Assembly (NCBI GenBank): GCA_016987375.1
Contig: PJRA01000508.1
Span: 740,850-787,190 of the forward strand
Source of the DNA: Brachionus koreanus
Lineage: Eukaryota; Rotifera; Eurotatoria; Ploima; Brachionidae
Reading direction: 5' to 3'
DNA length: 46,341 nt
Position 1 is the stretch's first letter. Every line of letters starts with the position of its first letter. The notes under the pieces were generated by a model. The model was not told the origin of the DNA and did not search any database. It worked only from the letters and a program-made list of their open reading frames with translations. Below, in pieces: positions 1 to 10,300 of this stretch. The translations under genes were made by a program, and so were the position numbers.

Positions 1-272
1 TCGAGTGCTTTTAAATATAGCAGATATATATTTATAATTGATGATGAATCTTATTTCACTCTTGGTAACACCGCGGTGCCAGGGAATGGTATTTTTTATG
101 GCAGTAATTTTAGCAAGACGCCTGAGAAGGTAAAGAACAAGGCGTTAAAAAATTTGAAGAAAAATTAATGGTCTGGTTGGCTATTTGAGAACGCAGAACT
201 ATTTTAAACCTAGTGGTTTAGCGGTCAATCAACATGTCTACTTTACGATTTTTAGAGCATTCAACATTAATA
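1..272 (+). pseudogene. Decayed DDE-superfamily (Tc1-like) transposase fragment, cut by the window edge
   Basis: From about base 38 the plus strand encodes IDDESYFTLGNTAVPGNGIF and continues as a run with SKTPEKVK. This resembles the central part of a Tc1/Tc3-type DDE transposase that carries a D-E-S-Y-F-T-L motif. Reading breaks near 150, where the frame shifts to KFEEKLMVWLAI, and again near 205, where it moves to YFKPSGLAVNQHVY. Each piece resembles consecutive parts of the same family, so this is one ancestral coding sequence with at least two frameshifts and a stop. The left end lies outside the window. The family call is from motif memory; being a broken transposase is fairly certain, the exact clade is not. 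Confidence 0.6.
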
Positions 273-559
273 TTCCTATAAAAACATTAATATATTTCTC
301 TATTATATCATCTTTTTGTTTAAAATTTTAGCTTAAATTAAGATGCTAAAGAAAAGTATAAGTATATTTTTTTTCCTTTATCTTAAATTTTTTTAATTTT
401 GTATTTTTAAAAATAAAAAAAAACGTTTTTTACTAAATCTAAAATTTAAATTCTTCTAGAAAATTATTAATTTTTTTAAAAATATAAGTTATCCTTTTTT
501 TGTCTAAATGACAACTTAAATTGAAAAAATATTTTTATCACAAAAATTTAAAGTCAAAA

Positions 560-720
560 TTGCAACTTGAATTTTATCACATGTAAATAAAATTTAAAAA
601 ATTGATTTTATTAGCTAAAAATTTTGATTCTTCTTTTTTTAGAAAATGAATAAATTTTCAGAGAAAATGCTTAATTTATTTGAAATTTTTATGAGAAACA
701 GCCGAGCTTTCCAGTGTTAA
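560..720. repeat. Interspersed repeat family 3, copy 1 (ends ..CCAGTGTTAA)
   Basis: The stretch from GAATTTTATCACAT to the terminal AGTGTTAA aligns with 3405-3541: shared AGCTAAAAATTTTGATT, AGAAAATSAATAAATTTTCA and AGCCGRGCTTTCYAGTGTTAA blocks in the same order. The right end is TTAA, as in the other TTAACACT elements of this window. A matching left terminal repeat was not found, so only a right part may be preserved. Confidence 0.55.
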
Positions 721-821
721 ATCTTTTAAATCTTATTTAAATCAGCTTAGTTTTTCCAACATTTTATTCAAACAAAATACACATATAAATTCAAAAGGAA
801 TATTTTAAATGGAAAAGATAA

Positions 822-1501
822 TTAATATCCATAAAACCCGTTTGATTCAGTATTTTCCCGATATCTGTACATTTTATCATATGAGCTTTGTCTGCTACTT
901 GAATAGCTTCTTTCTCCGATCGAATAATCAACACGCAATTCTCTGCTCAAAAGTCGTTTTCCATTTGTGGCATGTTTGGCCTTAAAAATACAATCATTAA
1001 TCCATATACGGCTAAAAACTCTAAATATCACTAATTTTACTCTTGACGCATCATCAATGCTATCAAAATAGACGAATCCAAAGCCTCTAGGTCTACCGGT
1101 CTTTTAGATTTAAAAATCATAAAAATTAAAAATCTTTTTTAATTAAATTTTTTTACTCTTCTATCAAAAATAACTTTGCATCTTTTGCATCCATATTTTC
1201 TATAAAAATTGGACAGATCAGATTCAGTTGTGTCACGATCAAGGCCAAAAACTGCAATGACATTATTTTTTGGCGGATTGAACCGGTCTGGATCTTTGCG
1301 TGGATCGGTACGGTGTCTACTAGAGCAAGAATAAGGCGATCTTTTTCTAAAATTATTAGATCTTAAACGGGAACGCGATCTGGATCGTGATCGACCACGA
1401 TGAGAATGTGTTTGGTGTCTACGATGTGGAGATCGCTTTGAAATATCCATTGAATTTTCTCTGCTCAGGGATTGTGATGGATCAGTCTCAATCATTGCCA
1501 A
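822..1501 (-). CDS. tra2: Transformer-2-like SR splicing factor (Tra2), three exons, 187 aa
   Basis: Nuclear RNA-binding regulator of alternative splicing; Tra2 proteins bind purine-rich exonic enhancers and contact other SR proteins. Exons on the minus strand: 1501-1157, 1100-1041, 980-822; introns are 56 and 60 bp with GT-AG ends and are phase 0. The spliced frame gives 187 aa and closes at a stop. Residues 23-66 are rich in Arg/Ser (RGRSRSRSRSRLRS). An RRM follows: NPPKNN linker, RNP2 VIAVFG (81-86), RNP1 RGFGFVYF (120-127), then LLSRELRVDYS, the usual Tra2 RRM end. The tail after the RRM is short and Ser/Tyr/Arg-rich, not a long second RS domain, so the protein is shorter than vertebrate TRA2 (about 280 aa). 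ATG 1501 was chosen because no in-frame coding lies upstream; Met3 is an alternative start. Confidence 0.88.
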
Positions 1502-1739
1502 TAAAAAAATTTAACTCTCTATTTGATTGAGTGAATTGTTTTATTTTTAAAATGAAATAAAATTTTAAAGAGTTAAAAAGGGCTAAATTTAATGAAATTA
1601 ATGCGCGCTCAATTCAGTTAAAATTTCAAATAGGTCAAAGTTTTTCTTTTTGCATCAAATAGAAAAATTTAATAAAATTTAATTAAGCATATTTATGAAA
1701 AAAAATTATTCTTATATTTACAAGATAATAACTAAGACT

Positions 1740-1935
1740 TATCGAAATAGAAATTTTTTAAAGAAGTTTCTCGCATTACTACTTAGTAAAATGTAATTTT
1801 TTTGGGTCATTACTTTTGATTTTCACTCAAGTCGATCTTTTAGCTTTGTCATTACTTCTCCTCTTAGCATTCATTAATGCATTAACTTCTCTCCATGTCA
1901 TTCCAAGAAAAATCATCCTAAAAGAAGTATTGATC
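1740..1935 (-). mobile_element. 3' tail of LINE family R (RTE-like), decayed
   Basis: Read on the minus strand this contains GGAATGACATGGAGAGAAG, then ATGACAAAGCTAAAAGATCG and AAAAGTAATGACCC. The same words in the same order occur in the plus-strand LINE copy at 11664-12160 (GGAATGACATGGGGAGAAG .. ATGACAAAAGATTGG .. AAAAGTAATTACCC). Encoded residues GMTW(R/G)E followed by a basic, Trp-containing tail fit the C-terminal end of an RTE- or Nimb-like reverse transcriptase. A 69-codon open frame on the plus strand here is only the antisense of this relic. Confidence 0.55.
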
Positions 1936-2089
1936 AAAATATCCTTTCTAGAAACTGAACATGGTCTTAGTAATTCAAAGATTATATCGTTCCTTCTAAA
2001 CGAAAGTTTATTGATTATTTTTTAAAAATTCTTTTAAAGCATTTGATGATTTTTATCCTATATTTATCAATCATATTCTGAGGAGATGA

Positions 2090-2640
2090 ATTTTTATTAG
2101 ATTTTAACAGAATTTTTAGCTATAATTACAATTTGGAACTAGTCCAAGCAAAGCCCTAATGATCTATAGCTGTCGATTCATTTTACTTCGCTATCCAAAC
2201 TCAATCTTCGCTTTAAAGCTGTTTATACTTATTGAACTCACAATTTCTTTTGGCAACTAATCCAGACGTCAAAAATTCTGTTTATAAAAAAATTAAATCT
2301 AGGATTACACTTATTTCCCCTTTCTAGTATCAAGTTAATTGATTTTCTCCTCAGATTGTACCTTCTTGGACCTGGTATTTAAGTTTTAGTTTTACTCTTT
2401 CTGTAATTTACGATTTCCATATTGTTCAGTAGTTTGAACATTTGGATTAGATATCCACGCATTCTTTTTGCTTTTAAATTGTTGGTAACTTCAGCTTAGA
2501 AAGTGATTGATAGCCATCTACAAACTTTATCAATATCCTATTAAAGACTAAGGATCGAACTGAAATTCTTGGCTTTTTGTATCATCTGCATAAGCTTCAA
2601 ATTCATTTGAGAAAATTTCTAACATGCCATTAAAGAAATA
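2090..2640 (-). mobile_element. CR1/Jockey-group LINE reverse-transcriptase relic
   Basis: Minus-strand translation gives, in order, an RT active-site-like FEAYADDT, then KRMRGYLIQMFKLLNN, RRKSINLILER, FNFFINRIFDVWISCQKK and SFKAKIE-like tail residues, with frameshifts and stops. This is the order of the RT catalytic motif and conserved C-terminal block of CR1/L2/Jockey-group LINEs. The distance between YADDT and the C-terminal block is shorter than in an intact element, so an internal deletion is likely. It probably belongs to the same broad group as the relics at 17440-18055 and 18230-18810. Confidence 0.6.
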
Positions 2641-3404
2641 CAAAAAGTAAACACTTCACTTATTAGAACAGCTCAATTTGAAATGTTTCAGCTGGTACTA
2701 TTTGCTGTCTGAGTTCTACTCTTGAAAGATGGTTTTGTTCTTATTTTATTTTTTAGACGGAGAATTCAAAATTATGTCAATATAATCTTGATCAAATTTT
2801 GTAAATTATTTTGTAATTTTGACATTAATTAAAAAAAAAAATTCTCAACAATTTAGAGTTATAAATTTAAATTTTCAAATTTTTTTTAAATATATTTTTT
2901 ACATTTTTTGTTATCGTATTGTACTAAATTTCACAAAATTATTATTTAAAAATAGTTTGAAAAAAGAATAAATTCAAGATAAAATTACAGACAAAAAAGT
3001 GATTTGATATTTTATGATATTCCAGATATAATTTAAATGCTTTATTTACGATTTTTTTTTTGATTAAACTAATTTTCATTAACATCATTTATTGATCCTT
3101 TTTGTTGAATTATTAATTTGGAAAGTAGATTTAAATTTAAGTTTGCATAAATTGAAAATGTTCCACAGAAGACAATGAATAAAATGAAGAACAGGAGAGA
3201 TAAACTTGGAACACCTTTGAAGCTGAATTATTCCCTCTGACTTCAGTCAACTTTCCTTGCAATATTTTTAAATGCTTATGTATGCAAAAAGATTCTTTGA
3301 TCTTTCTGTGAAATAGTTCGAACGCTCGACATCAATCAGAATGGTTCAAATCCACACTCAGTTCCAGCTGCAAGCGAGTGGCTAACATCTCGACCGTGAA
3401 TTGA

Positions 3405-3541
3405 AGCTTGAATTTTATCACATATAAAAAAAATTTAAAAAATTAGCTAAAAATTTTGATTATTATTTTTTAGAAAATCAATAAATTTTCAAAGAATTTA
3501 TCTTAATTTATCTGAAAATCAGCCGGGCTTTCTAGTGTTAA
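3405..3541. repeat. Interspersed repeat family 3, copy 2 (ends ..TCTAGTGTTAA)
   Basis: Aligns in the same orientation with 560-720, ending AGCCGGGCTTTCTAGTGTTAA. It lacks a few short internal blocks present in copy 1. The terminal TTAA and adjoining AGTG match the ends of the other short inverted-repeat elements in the window. Confidence 0.55.
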
Positions 3542-3649
3542 AGCTTATTTTTGTAGATTTTTAGCAAATTTCAAGTTCTAATATATTAATTTAAAACTTA
3601 GTTGTCAGTGTTTATAATGATTGAGAAATTTAGTTGGCATACCACAAAA

Positions 3650-3700
3650 GTCCCTATGCTCCACAAGGACTAAATAAGGAAAAAAAATTCCACAAAGGTT
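3650..3700 (+). mobile_element. 5'-truncated 3' end of LINE family R
   Basis: CCCTATGCTCCACAAGGA followed by ATAAGG and an A-run matches the 3' ends of the LINE copies at 5427-5849 and 11664-12160. Only about 50 bp is preserved, as expected for a strongly 5'-truncated target-primed insertion. Confidence 0.55.
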
Positions 3701-4347
3701 TTGCCTTAACTGCGTAGCAAGAAAAACAACAAGTCAAATAAAAAAGGTCGAAAATCCCTCTGAGTGTTAAGATAAAAATTTGTCTGAACAATTCCTAATA
3801 AATTGATTCTTTGTCCTAGACTTGAATTTATGGTTTAACTTTTTGCTTTTAATTTTGAATAATTTAAAGAAAATTAAACATGTATAAACTTTTAAAAAAA
3901 TTTAAAAAAATACTGAATTTTTTTGTTTCCTTATTTTAGTATGTAATTTTCCGTCTCCGCCCAATTGTTTTTTAACATTTATTCGGACAAGCCCAGTAAA
4001 GTTTTTTATTCATTTGCACATAATCATATTTAAAGTGCTTACAATTTTTAAAATTTTCTCTTTAAAAGTGCAATGAGCACATTCTCAATTATATGTATTG
4101 TTGAAGATTCATTGAAAATTTGCTAAAAATGTTCAATAGTCAAAGTTGCGGTCTGACTGTAAACTACTGCTTAATTTGATAAGATAGAGTTGATTCAATA
4201 AGGAAAAAAATAATAGATTATTTTAAAATAATTTATTTGTTTGTCAACAAAAATTTCAATTAAAAAACATAAAAAAACTAAACAAAAAATGAAAATACTT
4301 ATGGACTGAGTCTAACAATAAATGCCTCATTATAATACCATTAAATT

Positions 4348-7300
4348 TCAAATATTACCAGCTCCTGCTGTTAAAACATCAAAACACAAATCACACACCC
4401 TTACTGGTTTTTGGCAATTAAATTTCAAAATAGACACTTCTTTTTCTGAGCACTTTTTACATAATACACGACCACAATGTCGACTTAAAATAACCATTTA
4501 ATTTGTATATTATCTTTACAGTTACATAATTAAATACTTACCAATGGTGTTTTCTATTAGTAAGCGAAAATTTATTTCGGCATTCGAGACAAATTTCGGC
4601 CTCTACCCAAGGTGACTCTTTATTCAAAATATCCAGTAGTTTGAAAATTAATTGTTTGCTTGCAACAGGATAGTTAAAAATTGATACACCCTCTTCATTG
4701 TATGTACCAATTGCTGCTCCATATCTTATCAAACTCCTACACAAATTACCGTTTCCATTTTGATAAGCAAGCAATAGAGCTAAAATGTTGAAATTTATTT
4801 TACTGTATTACTGAATTATTCTGAAAGGTGAAAAGCTAGTAAAAGAGTAATAAATGTTTTTAAATTGAATTATGATAAAAAAATTTATCATTAACTTGTT
4901 TATTAAAAAAAAATAAATGTAATTTGCTTTTTAATTTAACGAGCTTGAAAAAAAAAATTCCACTCTTGTGTTTTAAAAAAGATTAAAAAAAATTAAAAAA
5001 AAAAACAATCAATTCTCTTTTTATAGTTGAATACAAATAATTGAAGATACTTGAAAGTCTAATCTAATTGAAAAATATGACAGATAAACTTGCTCCAAAA
5101 AAAGAAAGTGTATCTCGCTTGAGACTAAAATAGAAATTTTAAAAAAACAATGCGATCAAAAAATAACTACCAATACAATATATCGACAATATCAACAATT
5201 TTCTCGTTCAAGGCAAAAATATTAGAACACTACGAAAAAAATTTATGCGGCCCCGAAAAAAAACGAATTAGATTGTGTGACGTCGATAAATCAGTGTTGT
5301 TTCGGTTCAAACAAGTTCAAAAATACAGTAATTGTACAGTGAGTGGCAGCGGAATTCAACTACAAGCTCTAAAGTTTGCGACAATGTAAGACCATCGTGA
5401 ATTCAAAGCTAGTAATGGATGGCTGTATCCTGGAATGAATTATAAATTCTTTAGATGATACACTCAGAGAAGAACAACATGATTTAGACTTAGACTTTGA
5501 GGACGATCTGGTGTTAATATCTAGTAAGGAAGAACATGTGCATATGAAGAAACAAGATTTGGTGAACAACGCTTAACCAACTGGACTCGAAATAAATGTG
5601 TCAATCTGATATAAGAAGTCTGAACACCTTCCATACTAGAAGCCTACGAAGGATATATACTGGCCTGAGACACTGTCGAATGCTGAACTATACAAAAGAA
5701 CAAATTCTGAGTCATTAAGTCAATGCATCAAGAACAAAGGATTGCAATGGCTTGAACAGATACTTAGAATGAAAGAAAAAAGAATATCAAAAAAGGCCCT
5801 TAAAAGTAATAACCCTATGCTCCACAAGGAGCGAATAAGGAATAAAAAAATGGATGGCTGTGCAAGTTAAAAGAGAGAAATGGAATTACAAAATGTAAAA
5901 CTAATCAATTCAGTATTACAGATTTTGTAAAAAAAAAAGTTAATTTTTAGGAACGACTGTAATAAGAAATAACATTTTATTACGTTAATTTTGCTCATTT
6001 TTTTTTTTTAAATTATTATTTTAGGTGTGAATTTATTTTCTTGTAGAATAATTTTGATTACTAGAAAATAAAAATAAATTTATTATCTAAAAAAATACAT
6101 GGTGTTATTAAACTGTAATTTGACTTAAAAAAATTTTTTTGTAAAATTGGTGATGAAATTTGTATTTTTAAATGTTCTTTTAAAAATATATTTGATTATA
6201 TATTAATTAATTAAAGATTTAAATGAAAAAATTTTAAGCCAAATAAGATAGCTTAAATATTGAAATATTAAACAGCTAAAATCATCATAATTAAAAGACC
6301 AAAGAGTCTATTTAACTTAATTTAGTTCCAGTGTTCATTCTATACTTTAGCTTTTTTTTTTAAATCAGAATTTAGGAGAAAAGCTATTCTATGCTTAAAT
6401 CAGTATTAATTTTACCTGTATTTCCTTTGCTATCTTTTTGGTCTAAACTGAAATCAGGAACAAACTCTTTAAATAGATCCAAAATAGCACTTGCGTTTTC
6501 TTTACCATAGATTCCTAAATAATGCAAAGGATTCATTCCTCTTGAATTAATTGCATATACATCTACATTTGTATTAGATAATAACACTTTAACAACAGAT
6601 AAATTTGCATTTTGTACCGCTATATGCAATGCATTATTCAATCCATTGTCCAATGCATTACAGTCTATTCCATTCTCAATTAAAATATTTGTAATTTGAA
6701 CTAAGTTTTGATGTTTACATTCGGCTATAAGATGAAGGGATGTTTTTTTGTTTTTTGTCAAATCGTTTATATTTGATCCTGCTAGGAGCAAATTCCTAAC
6801 AATCATTTCAAATCCAGATTCAACAGCCAAGTGCAAAGGTGTTTTAGACATGCTATCTTTAACTCTAGAGTTTACATTAACATTTACACTAATCAATGAC
6901 AAAACAGTTTCTATATCACCATTTAAAACAGCTGTATGCAAAAAATTTTTTCCTTGATTATCCGTCTGTTCGGCTGCTAGGGGTTCTTTCCTCAAAATAA
7001 GACTAGTTGCTTGATTGTTTTTTCTCATCAATGCAGCTGCAAAAGGCGATTGACCAGCTGAATTTTTAATTTTCAAATCAACATTAGACTGTTTCAATAA
7101 AAGCTCTATTAGTGAAGAATGCTGATTGAGAATAGCCAAATGAAGAGGAGTATTGCCTTCAGAGTCTTGAGCACTTATCATGCATCCATGTTCAAGCAAA
7201 CACGATACTATTTTTTCTTGTCCCCAAGTACAAGCAAGATGTAATGGACTCATTTTATCTTTTGCTTCTTCAGGTGTTTCTCCATTAAGACCTGGTCGTC

Positions 7301-10300
7301 TTGGACTGTCTATGTCACAGCCGCTTTTTATCAAAAAAACTGCAACAGCATCATTGTTTTCGTCTATGGCTCGATGAAGAAGAGTTTGTTGGCAGCGTTC
7401 AGGCCCATCTCCCCATTGAGTTGTGTCACATTTACTATTGACTAGAATAGAAGCTATTTCTTCTTGTCCAGAATCAAGGGCATTCCACAATGGTGAATTT
7501 CCTTCAGGATCCAACACGGACATGTCAGCTCCTCGACGACACAAATTCTCTACTACTAGGGGAAGATGGCGTTTTATTGCCAGTTGTAAAGCCGTCAAAT
7601 TGTCTACACTAGACTTTACGTTTATGTCAACTTTTTGATCAAGAAGAAATAATGTTGCTTCAGTGCATTGTCTTAAAATTGCTTGATGTAAAAGTGGAAT
7701 ATCATCATTGTCGGTTAAATTCACATCAGCTCCATGTTCTTAAATTTTTCAAGATAATATTTAAATTTTTGATTTAGTTTGTAGAAAACCTATCAGATTT
7801 TTAGCTAATTGTAGCATATTGTTCCATAAACATAAACTGAGAACACTTTGACCATCTGCATCTCTAATGTTAAAATTAGGAATCAAACTTGTATCCAAAA
7901 TTGCATTTTTCGAACCTTAAAAATTTTTTTTTATTTAGAAAATAAAAAATTGATCAAAAAAAGCTTCAAAATAAAGAACTCAAATAATTATCTTTTGTTT
8001 TATTCAATTTTTTTTTCGTTATTGTCGAGAGATTTAATTTTTAGCAAAACATGTAAAGTAAAGATAGATTGCATTAATGCGTTAACTGATTTTAGAATAA
8101 AAATATTAAAAATGACCATAAATTCAAAAAGTTAACTAAAAATTAAGTCCAAAATGCTAGCCTCATTTCATTTCTGTTTTGTTAAGATTTATTTTAATTT
8201 TTTCAATTTTTAATTTTGAAATTAATCAAGAGTCAAGTTAGTTCCTCTATGAAAGACCTATTGGAACTTTATCTATTTAATATTTTTAAAAAAATTTATT
8301 ATAGATTAAAATGTAATGATAAATTCTTATAAAATCATTTAAAAAAAAGCCTTTCAATTTAAATCTAAAAAGCCTTGCTCTTACAAAATCATGTTTTATT
8401 TTTATTTTTAAATGTTGTAAATTACATTTTGATCATTTTAAATTAAAAAAATTTTTGTATTTAAGCTTCTTTTAAATTTTAATCTTTTTAGAACATTTAT
8501 CTTTGTTAAGTTATTTTAGATAATTTTAATTCATTTTTAGCTGTCTCCTTTTGATTTTTTCAGATCATAAACAGTAAAATTACTGTTAAAAACGCTATCA
8601 GAAACTTAATGTATAAAGAAACAAATAATGTCACAAGCATAGTAAAAAAAAAAATAAAATATTCGTTGTACCAGATTTACTTAGTTGAATTAGAACAGTG
8701 GCTTTTCAAGTGGAAAATGAAGATCTCCATTGAAAAGTCCTGCTCAATGATTTTCAACAAAAACAACAAAGAAAGTTCTATTTTTAATTTAAAGATCTAT
8801 GGGAATAAAATCGAAATCCAAAAAGAAATAAAGTTCCTAGGTATTAATTTCGATTCTAAACTAACCTTTTCTTCAATGATAGAAGAAATTAAATAAAAAT
8901 GCATTCTGTTACTCTCTATCTTAATATATCTAATGTTAATTTTAATATATCTCTATTTTTTAACTCATATTATTCTTACTTTATATTTCTTTGAATAATT
9001 TGACAAAACAATTTATTTAATTTGACATTTCTTTGTAAAATTTGACAGAAAAACATCAATAAACAAAAACAAAACAAAAATAATCAAGTTTAAAGCCCTA
9101 ATAAGTAGCTTAATGTATTTGAATTCTTGGATAAATAAATTTTAAAATCTTTCTTTATTTATAATTAATGTTTCTAATAAAAATTTTGAACTTAAATTTG
9201 TTAATTTTATATTAATTCAATATATTGTAATAGACATTTATATCTGAGACTGACTTGAATTTATGGCATATAGTCTTCCTAACAGATTTCAAGCTCTTGT
9301 AGCGTTGCCTTATATTACTACTACTATTACTCCTACTACTAAAATTTGAATTAATATAAGTGTAATTGAATTGAAATTAAAACGGCTGAGCCGGCTTGGA
9401 ACCGGTTTTATTTTTAAAATCGGCTTTAAAAACCGGCTTTAATTTAAAGCCGGTCTATCAGCCCTAATTTTGATAAAAAGGTTATGCTGAGTGTTTGGTG
9501 AAATTTGAAGAGTAAATACTCTTTGAGCTGGTTCCAGACGGTTATGCTATAAATTGAGAACTTTATTTTGAACAATTAGAAGTAATCCATGCTTCACTTC
9601 CTTTTTTGGTCAACGAAAGCTAAGTTTGTTTCTTCAAGATAACGCTGAACCTCATAAAGATAGAAAAACAATATCAAAAATAGAAAAACTTGAAAGGATC
9701 GAACTAATACCTCATTCAGCTCATATCTTTCTCTCTCATGATAATCAATTTTTTTCACTCAATAGCCCATTTTCTTAGAGGACAGGCTTTTATTTAACCA
9801 AGGCCAATTTTTAAAGGAGTTTGTGAGTTTTTTGAATGGAAAAGGAATCGAATTACTCGCTGATTGATGGCTAATGACTTAACAGCATAACGGTTTATAT
9901 TTTGAAAATTGGCTTACTGTTGCTTTTTTTTATTAGTTAAAAAATTTGATGCTTAATTTTTACAATAATTTAAAATATCTAAAGAATTATCGGGTAGAGT
10001 TAATTTTTTTACCTTTTAATCTGATGAACAAGTGAATTATGTTTTCATGATTATTTAAGATCGCTTTGTGCATTGGAGTAAGTGAATTTGTCAATTTGGA
10101 TGATTGCACATTGGGATCAGCATTTTGTTCAAGCAAAACATCGACCAGTCTCATTAAACCAAACTCACACGCAACATGTAGAACACTTTCATAATCATTA
10201 TTTAACAAGTTGATCTTTGCTTTTTTATTAACCAAGAATATAGCAGCATTCTCAAGTTCCTTACGAGCACATAAATGCAAAAGAGTGTCGCCATTCGAAT

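Larger units (their letters stand above)
1502..4347. other. Intergenic region, mobile-element debris only
   Basis: No host gene was recognised between the Tra2 start and the ANKFY1 stop. The interval holds LINE relics (1740-1935, 2090-2640, 3650-3700), the repeat at 3405-3541 and a TTAA-ending repeat end at 3770. The rest is AT-rich sequence without convincing reading frames. Confidence 0.7.
7916..10012 (-). other. Large ANKFY1 intron carrying several transposon relics
   Basis: A 2097-bp GT-AG, phase 1 intron between RLK(G) and the next exon GSKNAILDTS. It holds a LINE relic (8567-8896), a LINE 3' end with trinucleotide tail (9240-9350), a palindromic hAT-like short element (9372-9466) and a mariner transposase relic (9483-9935), all on the strand opposite to ANKFY1 where strand can be judged. 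Confidence 0.75.

Noticed and set aside
1816..2025. Plus-strand 69-codon ORF with a hydrophobic N-terminus resembling a signal peptide
   Set aside because: The DNA is the antisense of a LINE family R 3' tail, shown by matches to the copy at 11664-12160.
3290..3420. Possible tRNA or tRNA-derived SINE, because of a B-box-like GGTTCAAATCC at about 3343
   Set aside because: The flanking bases do not form a five-pair T stem, no acceptor stem or A box lies at the right distance, and no anticodon arm could be drawn.
6748..7638. Plus-strand open frames across the large ANKFY1 exon
   Set aside because: They are antisense shadows of the ankyrin-repeat exon on the minus strand and have no domain of their own.
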